Notes under the pieces: generated by a model
What the model saw: the letters and a program-made list of their open reading frames with translations, nothing else
What the model was told of the DNA's origin: nothing
The model's database searches: none
Source: a virus
DNA: 52,442 nucleotides
Virus record (IMG/VR): IMGVR_UViG_3300034378_000127
Location: 1-52,442 of that record
Reading direction: 5' to 3' (one strand)
Translations under genes and position numbers: made by a program
Part shown: positions 23,165 to 31,101 of the stretch, one piece after another
Layout of the letters: the number at the start of each line of letters is the position of its first letter
How positions within the stretch are numbered: position 1 is the stretch's first letter

Positions 23165-23709
23165 CTTGTTTTCTCACAACCATAGAAGTAAATGGGATCA
23201 TTAATGTAAATCTCTCTTGACAGATTTGGTCGAATTCGCTTACTATATTCTCTATCCTCACCAAAATTACTATGAAAAGGAAAACCTGCTTTCAACGCAA
23301 TTAACCGTTTTATTGGGTTCAAATGATTTGGTGTCCTGTAAAATGTTTTGTCTGCTTCAGATGCATACCAACCACAAAATTCGATTGAATGCTTGAAAAC
23401 ATATAAAGTATTTTCAAAATTAATGATTCCTTCGATACCAACAACATCAGGTTCACTTTCAATTGCTTCAAGGATACGCTGCACGTAATCTGTGCTTACT
23501 TGATCATCGTCATCTACAAAAGAGACATAATCACCCTTCGCTTCACATAACAGTTCATTGCGTTTTAGACCAATTGTTTTCTCTCCTCCATCAACTACAG
23601 TAATAATCTCTACATCATTACCATTGATTTGCTTATGTAAATCAATAAGTAGATTTTCAAACATCTGTCGACGATACTCTAAATGGCAAATTAGAATTGA
23701 TAGTTTCAT
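23161..23709 (-). CDS. GT2 glycosyltransferase
   Basis: A 182-aa GT-A enzyme: MKLSILICHLEYRRQMFENL, VEIITVVDGGEKTIGLKRNE, metal-binding YVSFVDDDDQVS, and FGEDREYSKRI, whose ED is the usual catalytic-base motif of family 2. It is small, without a membrane anchor. ATGA overlaps on both sides place it in the translationally coupled island. Confidence 0.85.
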   Translation of the reverse strand: MKLSILICHLEYRRQMFENLLIDLHKQINGNDVEIITVVDGGEKTIGLKRNELLCEAKGDYVSFVDDDDQVSTDYVQRILEAIESEPDVVGIEGIINFENTLYVFKHSIEFCGWYASEADKTFYRTPNHLNPIKRLIALKAGFPFHSNFGEDREYSKRIRPNLSREIYINDPIYFYGCEKTR

Positions 23710-24488
23710 GCAGCTATTCTCTCAGCTGACACTGGAGTCGGAGAAAGAATATTCCATTTCCCAATTCCATCTTCAATAAGATTTGATGCAATTACTGTAC
23801 CATAAGCAATTGCATATTTTTGATTTTCTTTACTATTTGTTAATTTTTGAATAGGAGCTAATCGTCGATGAGTTTCATCACGTTTCAAAGGATCAATTTC
23901 TCTTGTCTCATGTTCATGCCTAATTGCAACATCACTTAAATAAACTCTGATTGAAGTAAGTTGTGCTACAATATACCAAACAACATCTATCATATCAGCA
24001 TGAAATTCAGTGCACATGAAAGGTTTCTTTGTTGCATCTACTACCTTACAAGTCGTAAAAAGCTGAACGCACATCTTTCCATGAGCTATGTATTCATCAT
24101 CAGTATGAAGAACGATATCCCCGTTTGCCTTATTTACTTCACAGAGGATATAAGTATCCCAACCATGAGTTGTAAAGACCATATCATCGCCGACCATTGA
24201 GACTACTGTGGAAGGAGAATTGAATCGGAAATTATCATATGCGAGATTGTAATAAAAAGCAAGATTCGGCTGTTTTGTGTTCTCAGTAAGAATGTCAGAC
24301 TTAGAACCACTGGGAAAGGAAAATAAACCGATAAACTCTTTTGTTTCATTGTCTAGTGCATTGACAATAAAACAGAAATCAATTCGCGATGGATCATCGG
24401 CTTTCTCAATAGCCGAATTAATAAATCTCTTCAGACGTTTGACTCGTTTATATGTTGGCAAATACAAAGCAATACGGTCGTATTTCAT
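23706..24488 (-). CDS. Glycosyltransferase-like protein (GT2-type)
   Basis: A 260-aa protein starting ATG 24488 behind AGAAGGAGAATCAAGA. IALYLPTYKRVKRLKRFI and VVSMVGDDMVFTTHGWD (GDD as the metal-binding motif) suggest a GT-A fold. The C-terminal half has HEHETREIDPLKRDETHRR. The acceptor is unknown. Less typical than the neighbouring 23161-23709 enzyme. Confidence 0.65.
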   Translation of the reverse strand: MKYDRIALYLPTYKRVKRLKRFINSAIEKADDPSRIDFCFIVNALDNETKEFIGLFSFPSGSKSDILTENTKQPNLAFYYNLAYDNFRFNSPSTVVSMVGDDMVFTTHGWDTYILCEVNKANGDIVLHTDDEYIAHGKMCVQLFTTCKVVDATKKPFMCTEFHADMIDVVWYIVAQLTSIRVYLSDVAIRHEHETREIDPLKRDETHRRLAPIQKLTNSKENQKYAIAYGTVIASNLIEDGIGKWNILSPTPVSAERIAA

Positions 24489-24515
24489 TCTTGATTCTCC
24501 TTCTTGGCGTTATAT

Positions 24516-25178
24516 TCATGCAACCATCCCAACGTAATGACCACCTTCCTCTAAGACAGGTAATTCTCTATCTTCTGAAGTGAATTTCAAATGTGGCATT
24601 CCCGCTCGGACGTGTGCAATATGATTATTTTTAATTATAGGCCAAATCTCCTTTGCAAGAAACAACTGATCCGTTCCATGAAATAATCCTCTAGGATTAC
24701 CATAATTCGGTTGTAGTTGAGAAAACCAAACTTTCATCTTTGTTTCAAAGTATGGAATACAATTTGCTTTTGCTCCCCAAGTGCCTCCAAGTATTTGTAC
24801 ATTATGAGATTCACAATCACGAACGATATGAAAATCCTTTTCACTCTCTATCCATTCGTTTACACAATCGACTTCACGCTGCGTCGGTTTACTATCAGTA
24901 TCTCTAACAATAAAACGTTCGACTTCAGGATCATCAAACATTGGATGAAATCTCCAGTACATTCCAAGGACATCCTCTGCGTGTCCCATTGTCCGAACTT
25001 CTCCACCATTTTTGATTATTGCTGCAATGGTATCTTGAGATACTGTTGTCTCATCAATATAGAATAAACACTTCCAGCTGTCTTTATAAAATTTTGGCAT
25101 CAGTTCAGCATTCGCTACAGCACCATCACAATAAAGAGGTTTCTGTCCCCAAAGACTAAATGAAATTATCCTTTTCAT
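24516..25178 (-). CDS. Glycosyltransferase-like protein, first gene of the island
   Basis: A 220-aa protein starting MKRIISFSLWGQKPLYCDG, a start seen in a family of small GT-A-like proteins, with the DxD-type RDTDSKPTQRE, then DCESHNVQILGGTWGAKANC. It begins immediately after (4-nt overlap) the small membrane gene at 25175-25402, so the island is fused to the late operon. Function inferred from motif and context. Confidence 0.65.
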   Translation of the reverse strand: MKRIISFSLWGQKPLYCDGAVANAELMPKFYKDSWKCLFYIDETTVSQDTIAAIIKNGGEVRTMGHAEDVLGMYWRFHPMFDDPEVERFIVRDTDSKPTQREVDCVNEWIESEKDFHIVRDCESHNVQILGGTWGAKANCIPYFETKMKVWFSQLQPNYGNPRGLFHGTDQLFLAKEIWPIIKNNHIAHVRAGMPHLKFTSEDRELPVLEEGGHYVGMVA

Positions 25179-25402
25179 GTCATCGACTCGATTTTGCCTT
25201 TGATATATGCAGATGTCGTGACAACAGTATCGACTTTTGAATCAATTTCATCAATCTTAGCTTTAAGTCCTGCACGATACTGATGACAAGTGTCATTTCG
25301 GACATAATTATTTCGCCATATTGCAATTTTATATCCAATGCTAATTGCTGTTATTGCAGCAAGAATGAGTCCAATAATCTGTGCTGCTAATACGATGTTC
25401 AT
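25175..25402 (-). CDS. Small membrane protein (75 aa)
   Basis: One N-terminal transmembrane helix (IVLAAQIIGLILAAITAISIGY), a short basic segment and a C-terminal helix (KAKIDEIDSKVDTVVTTSAY) likely to form a coiled coil. It overlaps the genes on both sides by four bases. It could be a holin-like or accessory lysis protein, but the lysin candidate is 5 kb away, so this remains a guess. Confidence 0.6.
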   Translation of the reverse strand: MNIVLAAQIIGLILAAITAISIGYKIAIWRNNYVRNDTCHQYRAGLKAKIDEIDSKVDTVVTTSAYIKGKIESMT

Positions 25403-25860
25403 CCACCCGCCAATGCTATTTTGACTCTTCGCAAAGCCGCTTGTTTCAAAATTTTCTGCCCTTGCGCCTTAAAATCTTCAAGAATTCTCAAGCGCTTTGG
25501 TATTCGTACTTGCTTTTTACGAATCCAACGGTTTCCTATTCTAAATACTAAATAAGGAACTCGTCTTGCTCGAATCAGTTTTCCTTTTTGATGTACTTCA
25601 AGATACCAAGCTGTCGAACCTAACGTCACAGCAACATCTCTTGCACCTGCACGTCTTATCCGGACACGCCAGCTACCTCGCGCTTTTCCAGTACGTACTT
25701 TAAGTCCTGGCCTGCCAGAAAGTTGTTTTCTAATAATTTGAGTTTGGAATTTATACAATCCATCTTCTAATCCCTTGACGACTGCATTTTCAAGTATTCT
25801 TGCTCTGATACCAAATTTCTTTGCAATATCGGGTATGTTTGATTTATATTCATCGGCCAT
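25399..25860 (-). CDS. HK97 gp10-like head-tail joining protein
   Basis: A 153-aa, strongly basic protein. Helical N terminus followed by RTGKARGSWRVRI, VAVTLGSTAWYLEVHQKG and a C-terminal helix resemble the HK97-gp10/tail-completion family, small neck proteins that link connector to tail. Position after the connector gene (11-nt overlap) and before the tail terminator agrees. The island splits it from the rest of the tail genes. Confidence 0.75.
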   Translation of the reverse strand: MADEYKSNIPDIAKKFGIRARILENAVVKGLEDGLYKFQTQIIRKQLSGRPGLKVRTGKARGSWRVRIRRAGARDVAVTLGSTAWYLEVHQKGKLIRARRVPYLVFRIGNRWIRKKQVRIPKRLRILEDFKAQGQKILKQAALRRVKIALAGG

Positions 25861-26698
25861 GAGCTCTCCGATATGGTGCTAGCATATTAATTACTTCAGC
25901 TGTAAAACGCATCTGAGGCTTCTCATATGTATTACGGAGATTCACAGCGTCCCGAGTCGAGCCGACCATTTCAAAATCATCTTTATGCTTAAACATATAT
26001 CGAATTTGCATTTCTGCGGCCATCGTAATATCAGGATAGGCTTCTGCTAAACTCTGAGAAGCAATTGCACTAATTGTATCATTTGCTGTTGTAGAACCTG
26101 AGGCGGCTTCTGTTGCGTATTCATTAATCGCCTCAGCTTCAAATATGCCTCTCAAATTATCAAGTACTAAAGAAGTTCCTGAACCCGACACGACAATACC
26201 CATAGCACCTGATGTTGAACCAAGAACAAATCTTCCAGCAGTAAAATTTCCTCCATTCGTCACTGTAAATGTACTTTGAGTTCCATGTGTAGCAAGACCA
26301 CCCATGTATATAATTCGTAAACCCTTTGGATTGATGAAACCAAGAGCAGAATTAAGCCAAACACTATTACTCTCCGCTCCTATTATAAAATCATCATCAC
26401 CATCAAGCTCCGTCTCGCTGGAACCATCATAAACTCCATCTCTGCTGTAATAAATATTTGTTATTGAAGAAATCGGAGCTGATCGTGGATAATATCTTTG
26501 CTTTTTAAATTTGACATCAAAATATTCAGTACGAGATTGCAGAATAAATTCACGGTTGAGATATTTTTCAAATGACCGAGTAATAGAAGTCATCCAATTG
26601 ATGAGTTCACGTTTAAGATCTTGGTCTTCTGTTAGAGCTTCATCTCGATCGTCTGACAAATATCTTCTAAGTCTTTCATAGCTCGTTGCAAGAATCAT
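25850..26698 (-). CDS. Head-tail connector (gp6-like) with inserted beta domain
   Basis: A 282-aa protein. Residues 1-110 resemble HK97 gp6-type connectors (SYERLRRYLSDDRDE, WMTSITRSFEKYLNREF, YPRSAPISSITNIYYSRDG). Residues about 155-200 are a Gly/Ser/Thr-rich beta insert. The C-terminal helix (MAAEMQIRYMFKHKDDFEM) completes the connector. The insert makes it longer than the usual ~100 aa. Its start overlaps the stop of the small ORF at 26698-26814. Confidence 0.7.
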   Translation of the reverse strand: MILATSYERLRRYLSDDRDEALTEDQDLKRELINWMTSITRSFEKYLNREFILQSRTEYFDVKFKKQRYYPRSAPISSITNIYYSRDGVYDGSSETELDGDDDFIIGAESNSVWLNSALGFINPKGLRIIYMGGLATHGTQSTFTVTNGGNFTAGRFVLGSTSGAMGIVVSGSGTSLVLDNLRGIFEAEAINEYATEAASGSTTANDTISAIASQSLAEAYPDITMAAEMQIRYMFKHKDDFEMVGSTRDAVNLRNTYEKPQMRFTAEVINMLAPYRRAHGR

Positions 26699-26814
26699 TA
26701 TATTCCTCTTTTATAAACACCACCGGAGGAGGAGTTATGCTCCTCACCCCAGTGGTCGCCAAGAAGGACGCCGCACGCCAAGCGGACTGCACGCCTTCGT
26801 TTGCGTTTAGCCAT
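26698..26814 (-). CDS. Tiny basic ORF (38 aa), tentative
   Basis: Frame from ATG 26814, starting MAKRKRRRAVRLACG inside the end of the capsid-decoration-like gene, to TAA 26700-26698, overlapping the connector start (TAATG). Junction overlaps on both sides suggest translational coupling, but there is no clear Shine-Dalgarno of its own. The local DNA is GC-rich compared with its neighbours. Confidence 0.35.
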   Translation of the reverse strand: MAKRKRRRAVRLACGVLLGDHWGEEHNSSSGGVYKRGI

Positions 26815-27262
26815 CAAGATCGAATACAAGCGTTTTCGATACCGCAGCAGAATCAGGCTTTCCAAGAATACCAATTGCACCAAAGTCGATTGTCATTGGA
26901 ACACCTTGTGATTCTGTTCGGAGACCGATAAAACGCTTATAGTTCTTACACAGGATCGATGCTTCCTGAATTGTCTCATCACTTGAACCTGTTACATCAT
27001 TGAATGATGCACCAGTGATAAGCGTTGCAGCAGTCGGATCATCTGTGTCGCTTTCATAAAGAGCATTTGAAAGAGTTGCAGCAGCTCCATTCAATGTACC
27101 ATTGTTAATAACAACAAGAAGCTCATCGTAATCTCTCGTATCAATCAAAACACCACTCGATGTGGTAATTGATTGACCATTGAAATAAACAGTTGCTGAA
27201 CCAATCCGTTCCGCTGGGAACAGTTGCTCAATTTTTAGATTTTCTGCAATTTTTCCTGGCAT
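26807..27262 (-). CDS. Head protein, decoration-like (151 aa)
   Basis: It starts ATG 27262 behind AAAGGAGCTTTAAACT, directly after the capsid gene. The beta-rich chain (VYFNGQSITTSSGVLID, LLVVINNGTLNG, YKRFIGLRTESQGVP) looks like a capsid decoration or minor head protein. Nothing family-specific is visible; the position after the major capsid protein is the main evidence. Confidence 0.6.
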   Translation of the reverse strand: MPGKIAENLKIEQLFPAERIGSATVYFNGQSITTSSGVLIDTRDYDELLVVINNGTLNGAAATLSNALYESDTDDPTAATLITGASFNDVTGSSDETIQEASILCKNYKRFIGLRTESQGVPMTIDFGAIGILGKPDSAAVSKTLVFDLDG

Positions 27263-27317
27263 AGTTTAAAGCTCCTTTTCGTATGTTTATGCCATAGTTA
27301 ATTTAGCTGCATTACTA

Positions 27318-28616
27318 TTAATACTCAGTGAACTGACTGCGATTCGTGAAAGCATCTTCGATCTTAGTGAACGCAGCCGGATTCGTCACCGCGAGATCAT
27401 AGTACTGGTCGGCTTTAATCCACACCTGGTTTTGCAGCCACGCACTATCTGACCCTGATGATGCTTCTGTTGAAGTCGAGAGAGCCAGTCCTGCCCACAG
27501 AGCAAGAACAAACTTCGTCCAGTCACCATACAGTACTGCTGAACAATCAGTCGTCGTTCCTTTAACTAAATTGTTAGGTACATGAGTCGTGGTTGCAATC
27601 CTCGCACCGATTTGTGTTTCAAGAGCATCTTTACCAATAATCGGAGGCGAGAATACAAAGCCTTTCTGCGAAGTTTGTCCTGAGTACATTGCGATGCGCT
27701 GCATTGCCATGCCTTCCATCACAATCGGACGCATCAGAAAACCGAACTTACCCAGAGACAAGTCGAAATCGACCTCTTCAAGATCAGTTTTCATCTGCTT
27801 GGCTTTCTTGACAATGAATTGACCACCGTTCGTACCAAGAGCCTCGGTCGAAGTGAATCCAGTGTAATTAAGAATACCCTTTGGTTCCTTATCCGAACCT
27901 GAGCCATTGATTAAGGTGTTATGGATTTTCAACGTCATGTCAGTCTGCAACTGTCGCCGGATGAAAGATTCTGCCGTGCCGCGTGTCTGCATAATTAGTT
28001 GCTGAGAGACTTTTGTATATGCTGCACAACGCTTTGGAGACAAATTCTTTTCACCGAAAACATATGACAACTCTGTTGGTGTTCCTGATTCTGCTACATG
28101 GGTAACACTAGCATCCTGTCTCGATTCGAGTACGGGAATGCTTACATTGCCAACAAGCCCAGTCATAGTTTCAATTCCAAGTCCATATACTGGCATTGCA
28201 GCAATTGCCGGCTCAACGATTTCGTCAGCAAGTTCAGTCGGAATCAAATACGCACCAGCAGTGCCATCATTGGCTGTCGCGGCTCTCTGTCGCATGTTAT
28301 CAAAAATCTCTTTTTCGAAACCGCAGTCACGCTCTTCACCTGTGAAGATATATTTATACGCGCCGTGCAAAGAGAACTTTTTCTTATCATCCTCTGAACC
28401 CGGAAGACTCGTATTGCGTGAAACGCTAAGAATCTTTTCCTGCTGTTCCGCTAGCTTAGTATCGAACTCAGCCAACTTCTCATTGACTTTATTTTGGATT
28501 TCTTCACCTGTCGCAGTCAGCGTCTGTGAAATCTCAGATACCTTTGCCTCATATGCCGCTTTTTGCAACTCGGTGATTTCTTTTAGTTTATCAATCGTAT
28601 CCTGAATTCCTGGCAT
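27318..28616 (-). CDS. Major capsid protein, HK97 fold
   Basis: Start ATG 28616 (MPGIQDTIDKLKEI) was chosen for the GGAG Shine-Dalgarno; the frame is open to 28694. A 432-aa chain: residues 1-80 form a coiled-coil delta (scaffold) domain, then GAYLIPTELADEIVE begins the shell domain, followed by PVLESRQDASVTHVAESG and KVSQQLIMQTRGTAESFIRR of the P-domain/spine helix region. This is typical of HK97-fold capsid precursors cleaved by the S78 protease encoded next upstream. Confidence 0.92.
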   Translation of the reverse strand: MPGIQDTIDKLKEITELQKAAYEAKVSEISQTLTATGEEIQNKVNEKLAEFDTKLAEQQEKILSVSRNTSLPGSEDDKKKFSLHGAYKYIFTGEERDCGFEKEIFDNMRQRAATANDGTAGAYLIPTELADEIVEPAIAAMPVYGLGIETMTGLVGNVSIPVLESRQDASVTHVAESGTPTELSYVFGEKNLSPKRCAAYTKVSQQLIMQTRGTAESFIRRQLQTDMTLKIHNTLINGSGSDKEPKGILNYTGFTSTEALGTNGGQFIVKKAKQMKTDLEEVDFDLSLGKFGFLMRPIVMEGMAMQRIAMYSGQTSQKGFVFSPPIIGKDALETQIGARIATTTHVPNNLVKGTTTDCSAVLYGDWTKFVLALWAGLALSTSTEASSGSDSAWLQNQVWIKADQYYDLAVTNPAAFTKIEDAFTNRSQFTEY

Positions 28617-28638
28617 GTAAAACTCCTTTCGCGAGTTA

Positions 28639-30048
28639 TTATTTATTTGCCTTGCCGACACCTGTTTCTTTACCCACAGCACTGACGATCTCATTGAGCT
28701 GTTCCTCAGTCAACTCATCGTCATCAGCAGACAGTCCGTCGACGTTTTTATTTCCGCCGAGGTTGCAGCTTAACGTTTCGATTGCCTGAGCTTGTCGCTC
28801 AATTCTGGATGACAACGCATCGAGTTTATCAGAAACAAGAATCAGTTTATTTATAAGAATATTCAATTGTTCTTTTGTTTCTGTATCAAGTGTCAAATCA
28901 ATACCTAGAATTTCATGATGGACATCAATATCTTCTTCAGTCGCAGCCTCAAACGTACCTTCATGCTCTTTACAATGTGCTCTTGCTTGCGCTGCTGTCC
29001 ATATTTTCTTGTCGTAACGATAGGCTTGCTCTTCCCAACGATTCTCACCTTTAAGCTTACCAAATACTATTGAGTATGTTTTACCATTCGATTTGCGAGT
29101 GCCACGACGAAATCTTTCATACTTTTTTGGATCATTCAAACGACAAGCATGTTCATTTGGATAAGGACGCATCATTTCATCTTCAGCAATGTCTTCTGTT
29201 TGAGCAAAAAAGTCAGCAGTATCTTTATATCCAAAACAGCAAGGAATTTCATCTTCAAGGTGCAAATCATCTTCATCAATTGTATTGATTAAGACATTGA
29301 GAGCAATCTCAGTATCGATAAGATCAACATCCTTTATTTGCTCAAGTCCTTCTTTAGTAAAGATATTAAATGCATCTCGAGCATTTGGATTTGCTGGTAC
29401 AGCAACAACAGACACTTCAAGCAATTCAATCTTACGATATACAACGCCATATGGAGGCATCTTCCATAGTTTACGTTCTTCGTCTGTAGGACGATAAATA
29501 TCACCTTGAGACTTAGGTAAAAATCCAATTGATACAGCTTTCAAAGCCCCTGAGATACAATACTGAAATATCGTTTCACTCATTCCAGTCGCGTCAACAG
29601 TGGTATCAAAAAACAAAATCCATCCAAGTACAGCTTTCTTCGCAGGATCATACCAAATTCGCAACACTGCACCCACTGGAAGAGCACGCCCATTATGAAA
29701 TGCGAGCGCGACAGGATTCTTTTTAAAGTTCTCAAAATCAACTCCATCAGCTTTCACAATATCACCGTATCGGTCGACAGTCTCATCAGTAAACACTCGT
29801 TCGACAACACGATTCTCATATCCATCACGATACTCAATTCCGGCAGCGCGGCAGAGCTTGCGGCAAGTCTCCTCATCAAGTTTTACTTTTCCACCTCGTA
29901 CTCGAATTGCACGAGAACGATCTACTTTTTCAAGATTCTCCGTTTTCTGTCTGAGAACATCTTCGATGGACTCTTTACCGAACAGATCTTTGAGCAATAC
30001 ATCAATATTTTGATTCGGCGATGATGTGGCTTTCTTTTTTGGCATCAT
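28639..30048 (-). CDS. Prohead protease (S78) with long C-terminal extension
   Basis: A 469-aa protein. Residues about 60-230 form the S78 protease: RVFTDETVDRYGDIV, catalytic His in AFHNGRALPVGAV, catalytic Ser in KAVSIGFLP. The extension includes YERFRRGTRKSNGKTYSIVF and WTAAQARAHCKEHEG, a tail often attached to phage proteases and possibly DNA- or capsid-binding, then a coiled-coil segment. It cleaves the capsid delta domain during head maturation. Start at 30048 behind AAGGAGAGA. Confidence 0.88.
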   Translation of the reverse strand: MMPKKKATSSPNQNIDVLLKDLFGKESIEDVLRQKTENLEKVDRSRAIRVRGGKVKLDEETCRKLCRAAGIEYRDGYENRVVERVFTDETVDRYGDIVKADGVDFENFKKNPVALAFHNGRALPVGAVLRIWYDPAKKAVLGWILFFDTTVDATGMSETIFQYCISGALKAVSIGFLPKSQGDIYRPTDEERKLWKMPPYGVVYRKIELLEVSVVAVPANPNARDAFNIFTKEGLEQIKDVDLIDTEIALNVLINTIDEDDLHLEDEIPCCFGYKDTADFFAQTEDIAEDEMMRPYPNEHACRLNDPKKYERFRRGTRKSNGKTYSIVFGKLKGENRWEEQAYRYDKKIWTAAQARAHCKEHEGTFEAATEEDIDVHHEILGIDLTLDTETKEQLNILINKLILVSDKLDALSSRIERQAQAIETLSCNLGGNKNVDGLSADDDELTEEQLNEIVSAVGKETGVGKANK

Positions 30049-30122
30049 TCTCTCCTTTTTCTGAAAAGCCGAACGGTAATTTTCGTTTTCTGTTCGGCAT
30101 ATCCATCCTTTTCCTATTTATA

Positions 30123-30575
30123 TTAATACGTCTTGACACGTAAATCTCCTTTATCACCAACCTCGAACATTGAAATAAACGCTGGCCATACTACTGGGGC
30201 AAATGTTAAACAACCAGCACTGCCACGCCAATGATTTGTCCATCCTCTGTGAAATAAGCATTGTTTCATAATCCGCGCTCCACCATGTTTTCTATTCTTG
30301 TTTCTCGTAGTGACAGCTCTACCACCATTGACAACTAACACATTCCCTCTCCGCCAATGTCGAAAACATTCCCACTTAAAATCTCCATCGGCAATCCAAG
30401 CATAATAATCCTGCCAGACTTTCTTTGTGCTTGATGGTTTATGCGGATTCGGGCATGATGACATCGGTGATGCGAATATTATATGACGATTATCACTAAT
30501 AATAACAGTATCATTATATCCAGGCATTCCTGGATTACTTCGCACTTGTACGACGATGTTTTTTATATCATTCAT
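30123..30575 (-). CDS. Putative cell-wall lytic / YkuD-like protein
   Basis: Start ATG 30575 (MNDIKNIVVQVRS) overlaps the preceding stop (ATGA), favouring it over an upstream start at 30653. The 150-aa C-terminal part holds FHRGWTNHWRGSAGC, a His...Ser-x-Gly-Cys pattern reminiscent of L,D-transpeptidase-like (YkuD) or small phage lysin folds. It is the best lysin candidate in the window, but the motif match is imperfect and no signal peptide is present. Confidence 0.5.
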   Translation of the reverse strand: MNDIKNIVVQVRSNPGMPGYNDTVIISDNRHIIFASPMSSCPNPHKPSSTKKVWQDYYAWIADGDFKWECFRHWRRGNVLVVNGGRAVTTRNKNRKHGGARIMKQCLFHRGWTNHWRGSAGCLTFAPVVWPAFISMFEVGDKGDLRVKTY

Positions 30576-30880
30576 ATGCGTCGTATCAACATTCCCAAAC
30601 CTGCATCTGTACCAGTAGCAAATATCTTGTGCATATGCACCGGCTGATGCCATCCGCCTGCAAGCATATGCTTTTCTGTTTTCTGAGCATCCGTTTGGTT
30701 TTGTGTTCTTGATGTAACTGAGCCGTCAGTGTCAATCATACAAGCTGTAGCATCAATGTTATTTCCATCAGTATCCTTAACGACAACATCGTCTCCTGCG
30801 TCAAGAGTAGTCGATATTTCGACAGGATTATTATATCCAGGTTCGTTTGCGCTGGGAAGAGTTATTGTAACTTCTGCCAT
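30572..30880 (-). CDS. Small beta-rich late protein (102 aa)
   Basis: Start ATG 30880 behind AAGGAGTGAACTGAA. The chain MAEVTITLPSANEPGYNNPVE has short strands with acidic turns (DAGDDVVVKDTDGNN), resembling a carbohydrate-binding or accessory domain. It overlaps the lysin-like gene. No family recognised. Confidence 0.6.
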   Translation of the reverse strand: MAEVTITLPSANEPGYNNPVEISTTLDAGDDVVVKDTDGNNIDATACMIDTDGSVTSRTQNQTDAQKTEKHMLAGGWHQPVHMHKIFATGTDAGLGMLIRRI

Positions 30881-30897
30881 TTCAGTTCACTCCTTTG

Positions 30898-31089
30898 TTA
30901 TTTGTACCGATGTGAAAAGAAAAAGAAATATGGTTTCGCTGTTTCAGGCGATGACGCTTGTGCGAAAGAACCCCATACGTAGGCACGGTCATATCCATCA
31001 ATCGAACCATCAGGCATCGGAAAGTTACCAATTCTGCCCAAACCGAAGCCAAGTGCCATCATTCTCTCTCGTCTATTATCAATCGACAT
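30898..31089 (-). CDS. Small late protein (63 aa)
   Basis: Start ATG 31089 behind AAGGAGATTGAGTT. MSIDNRRERMMALGFGLGRI, then an aromatic C-terminal patch (YFFFFSHRYK). The short length and intact Shine-Dalgarno support translation. Function unknown; it sits between the giant repetitive protein and the small beta-rich protein. Confidence 0.6.
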   Translation of the reverse strand: MSIDNRRERMMALGFGLGRIGNFPMPDGSIDGYDRAYVWGSFAQASSPETAKPYFFFFSHRYK

Positions 31090-31101
31090 AACTCAATCTC
31101 C

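Noticed and set aside
25175-25402. Holin assignment for the small membrane protein
   Set aside because: Only one transmembrane helix and no adjacent lysin; left as an unassigned membrane protein.
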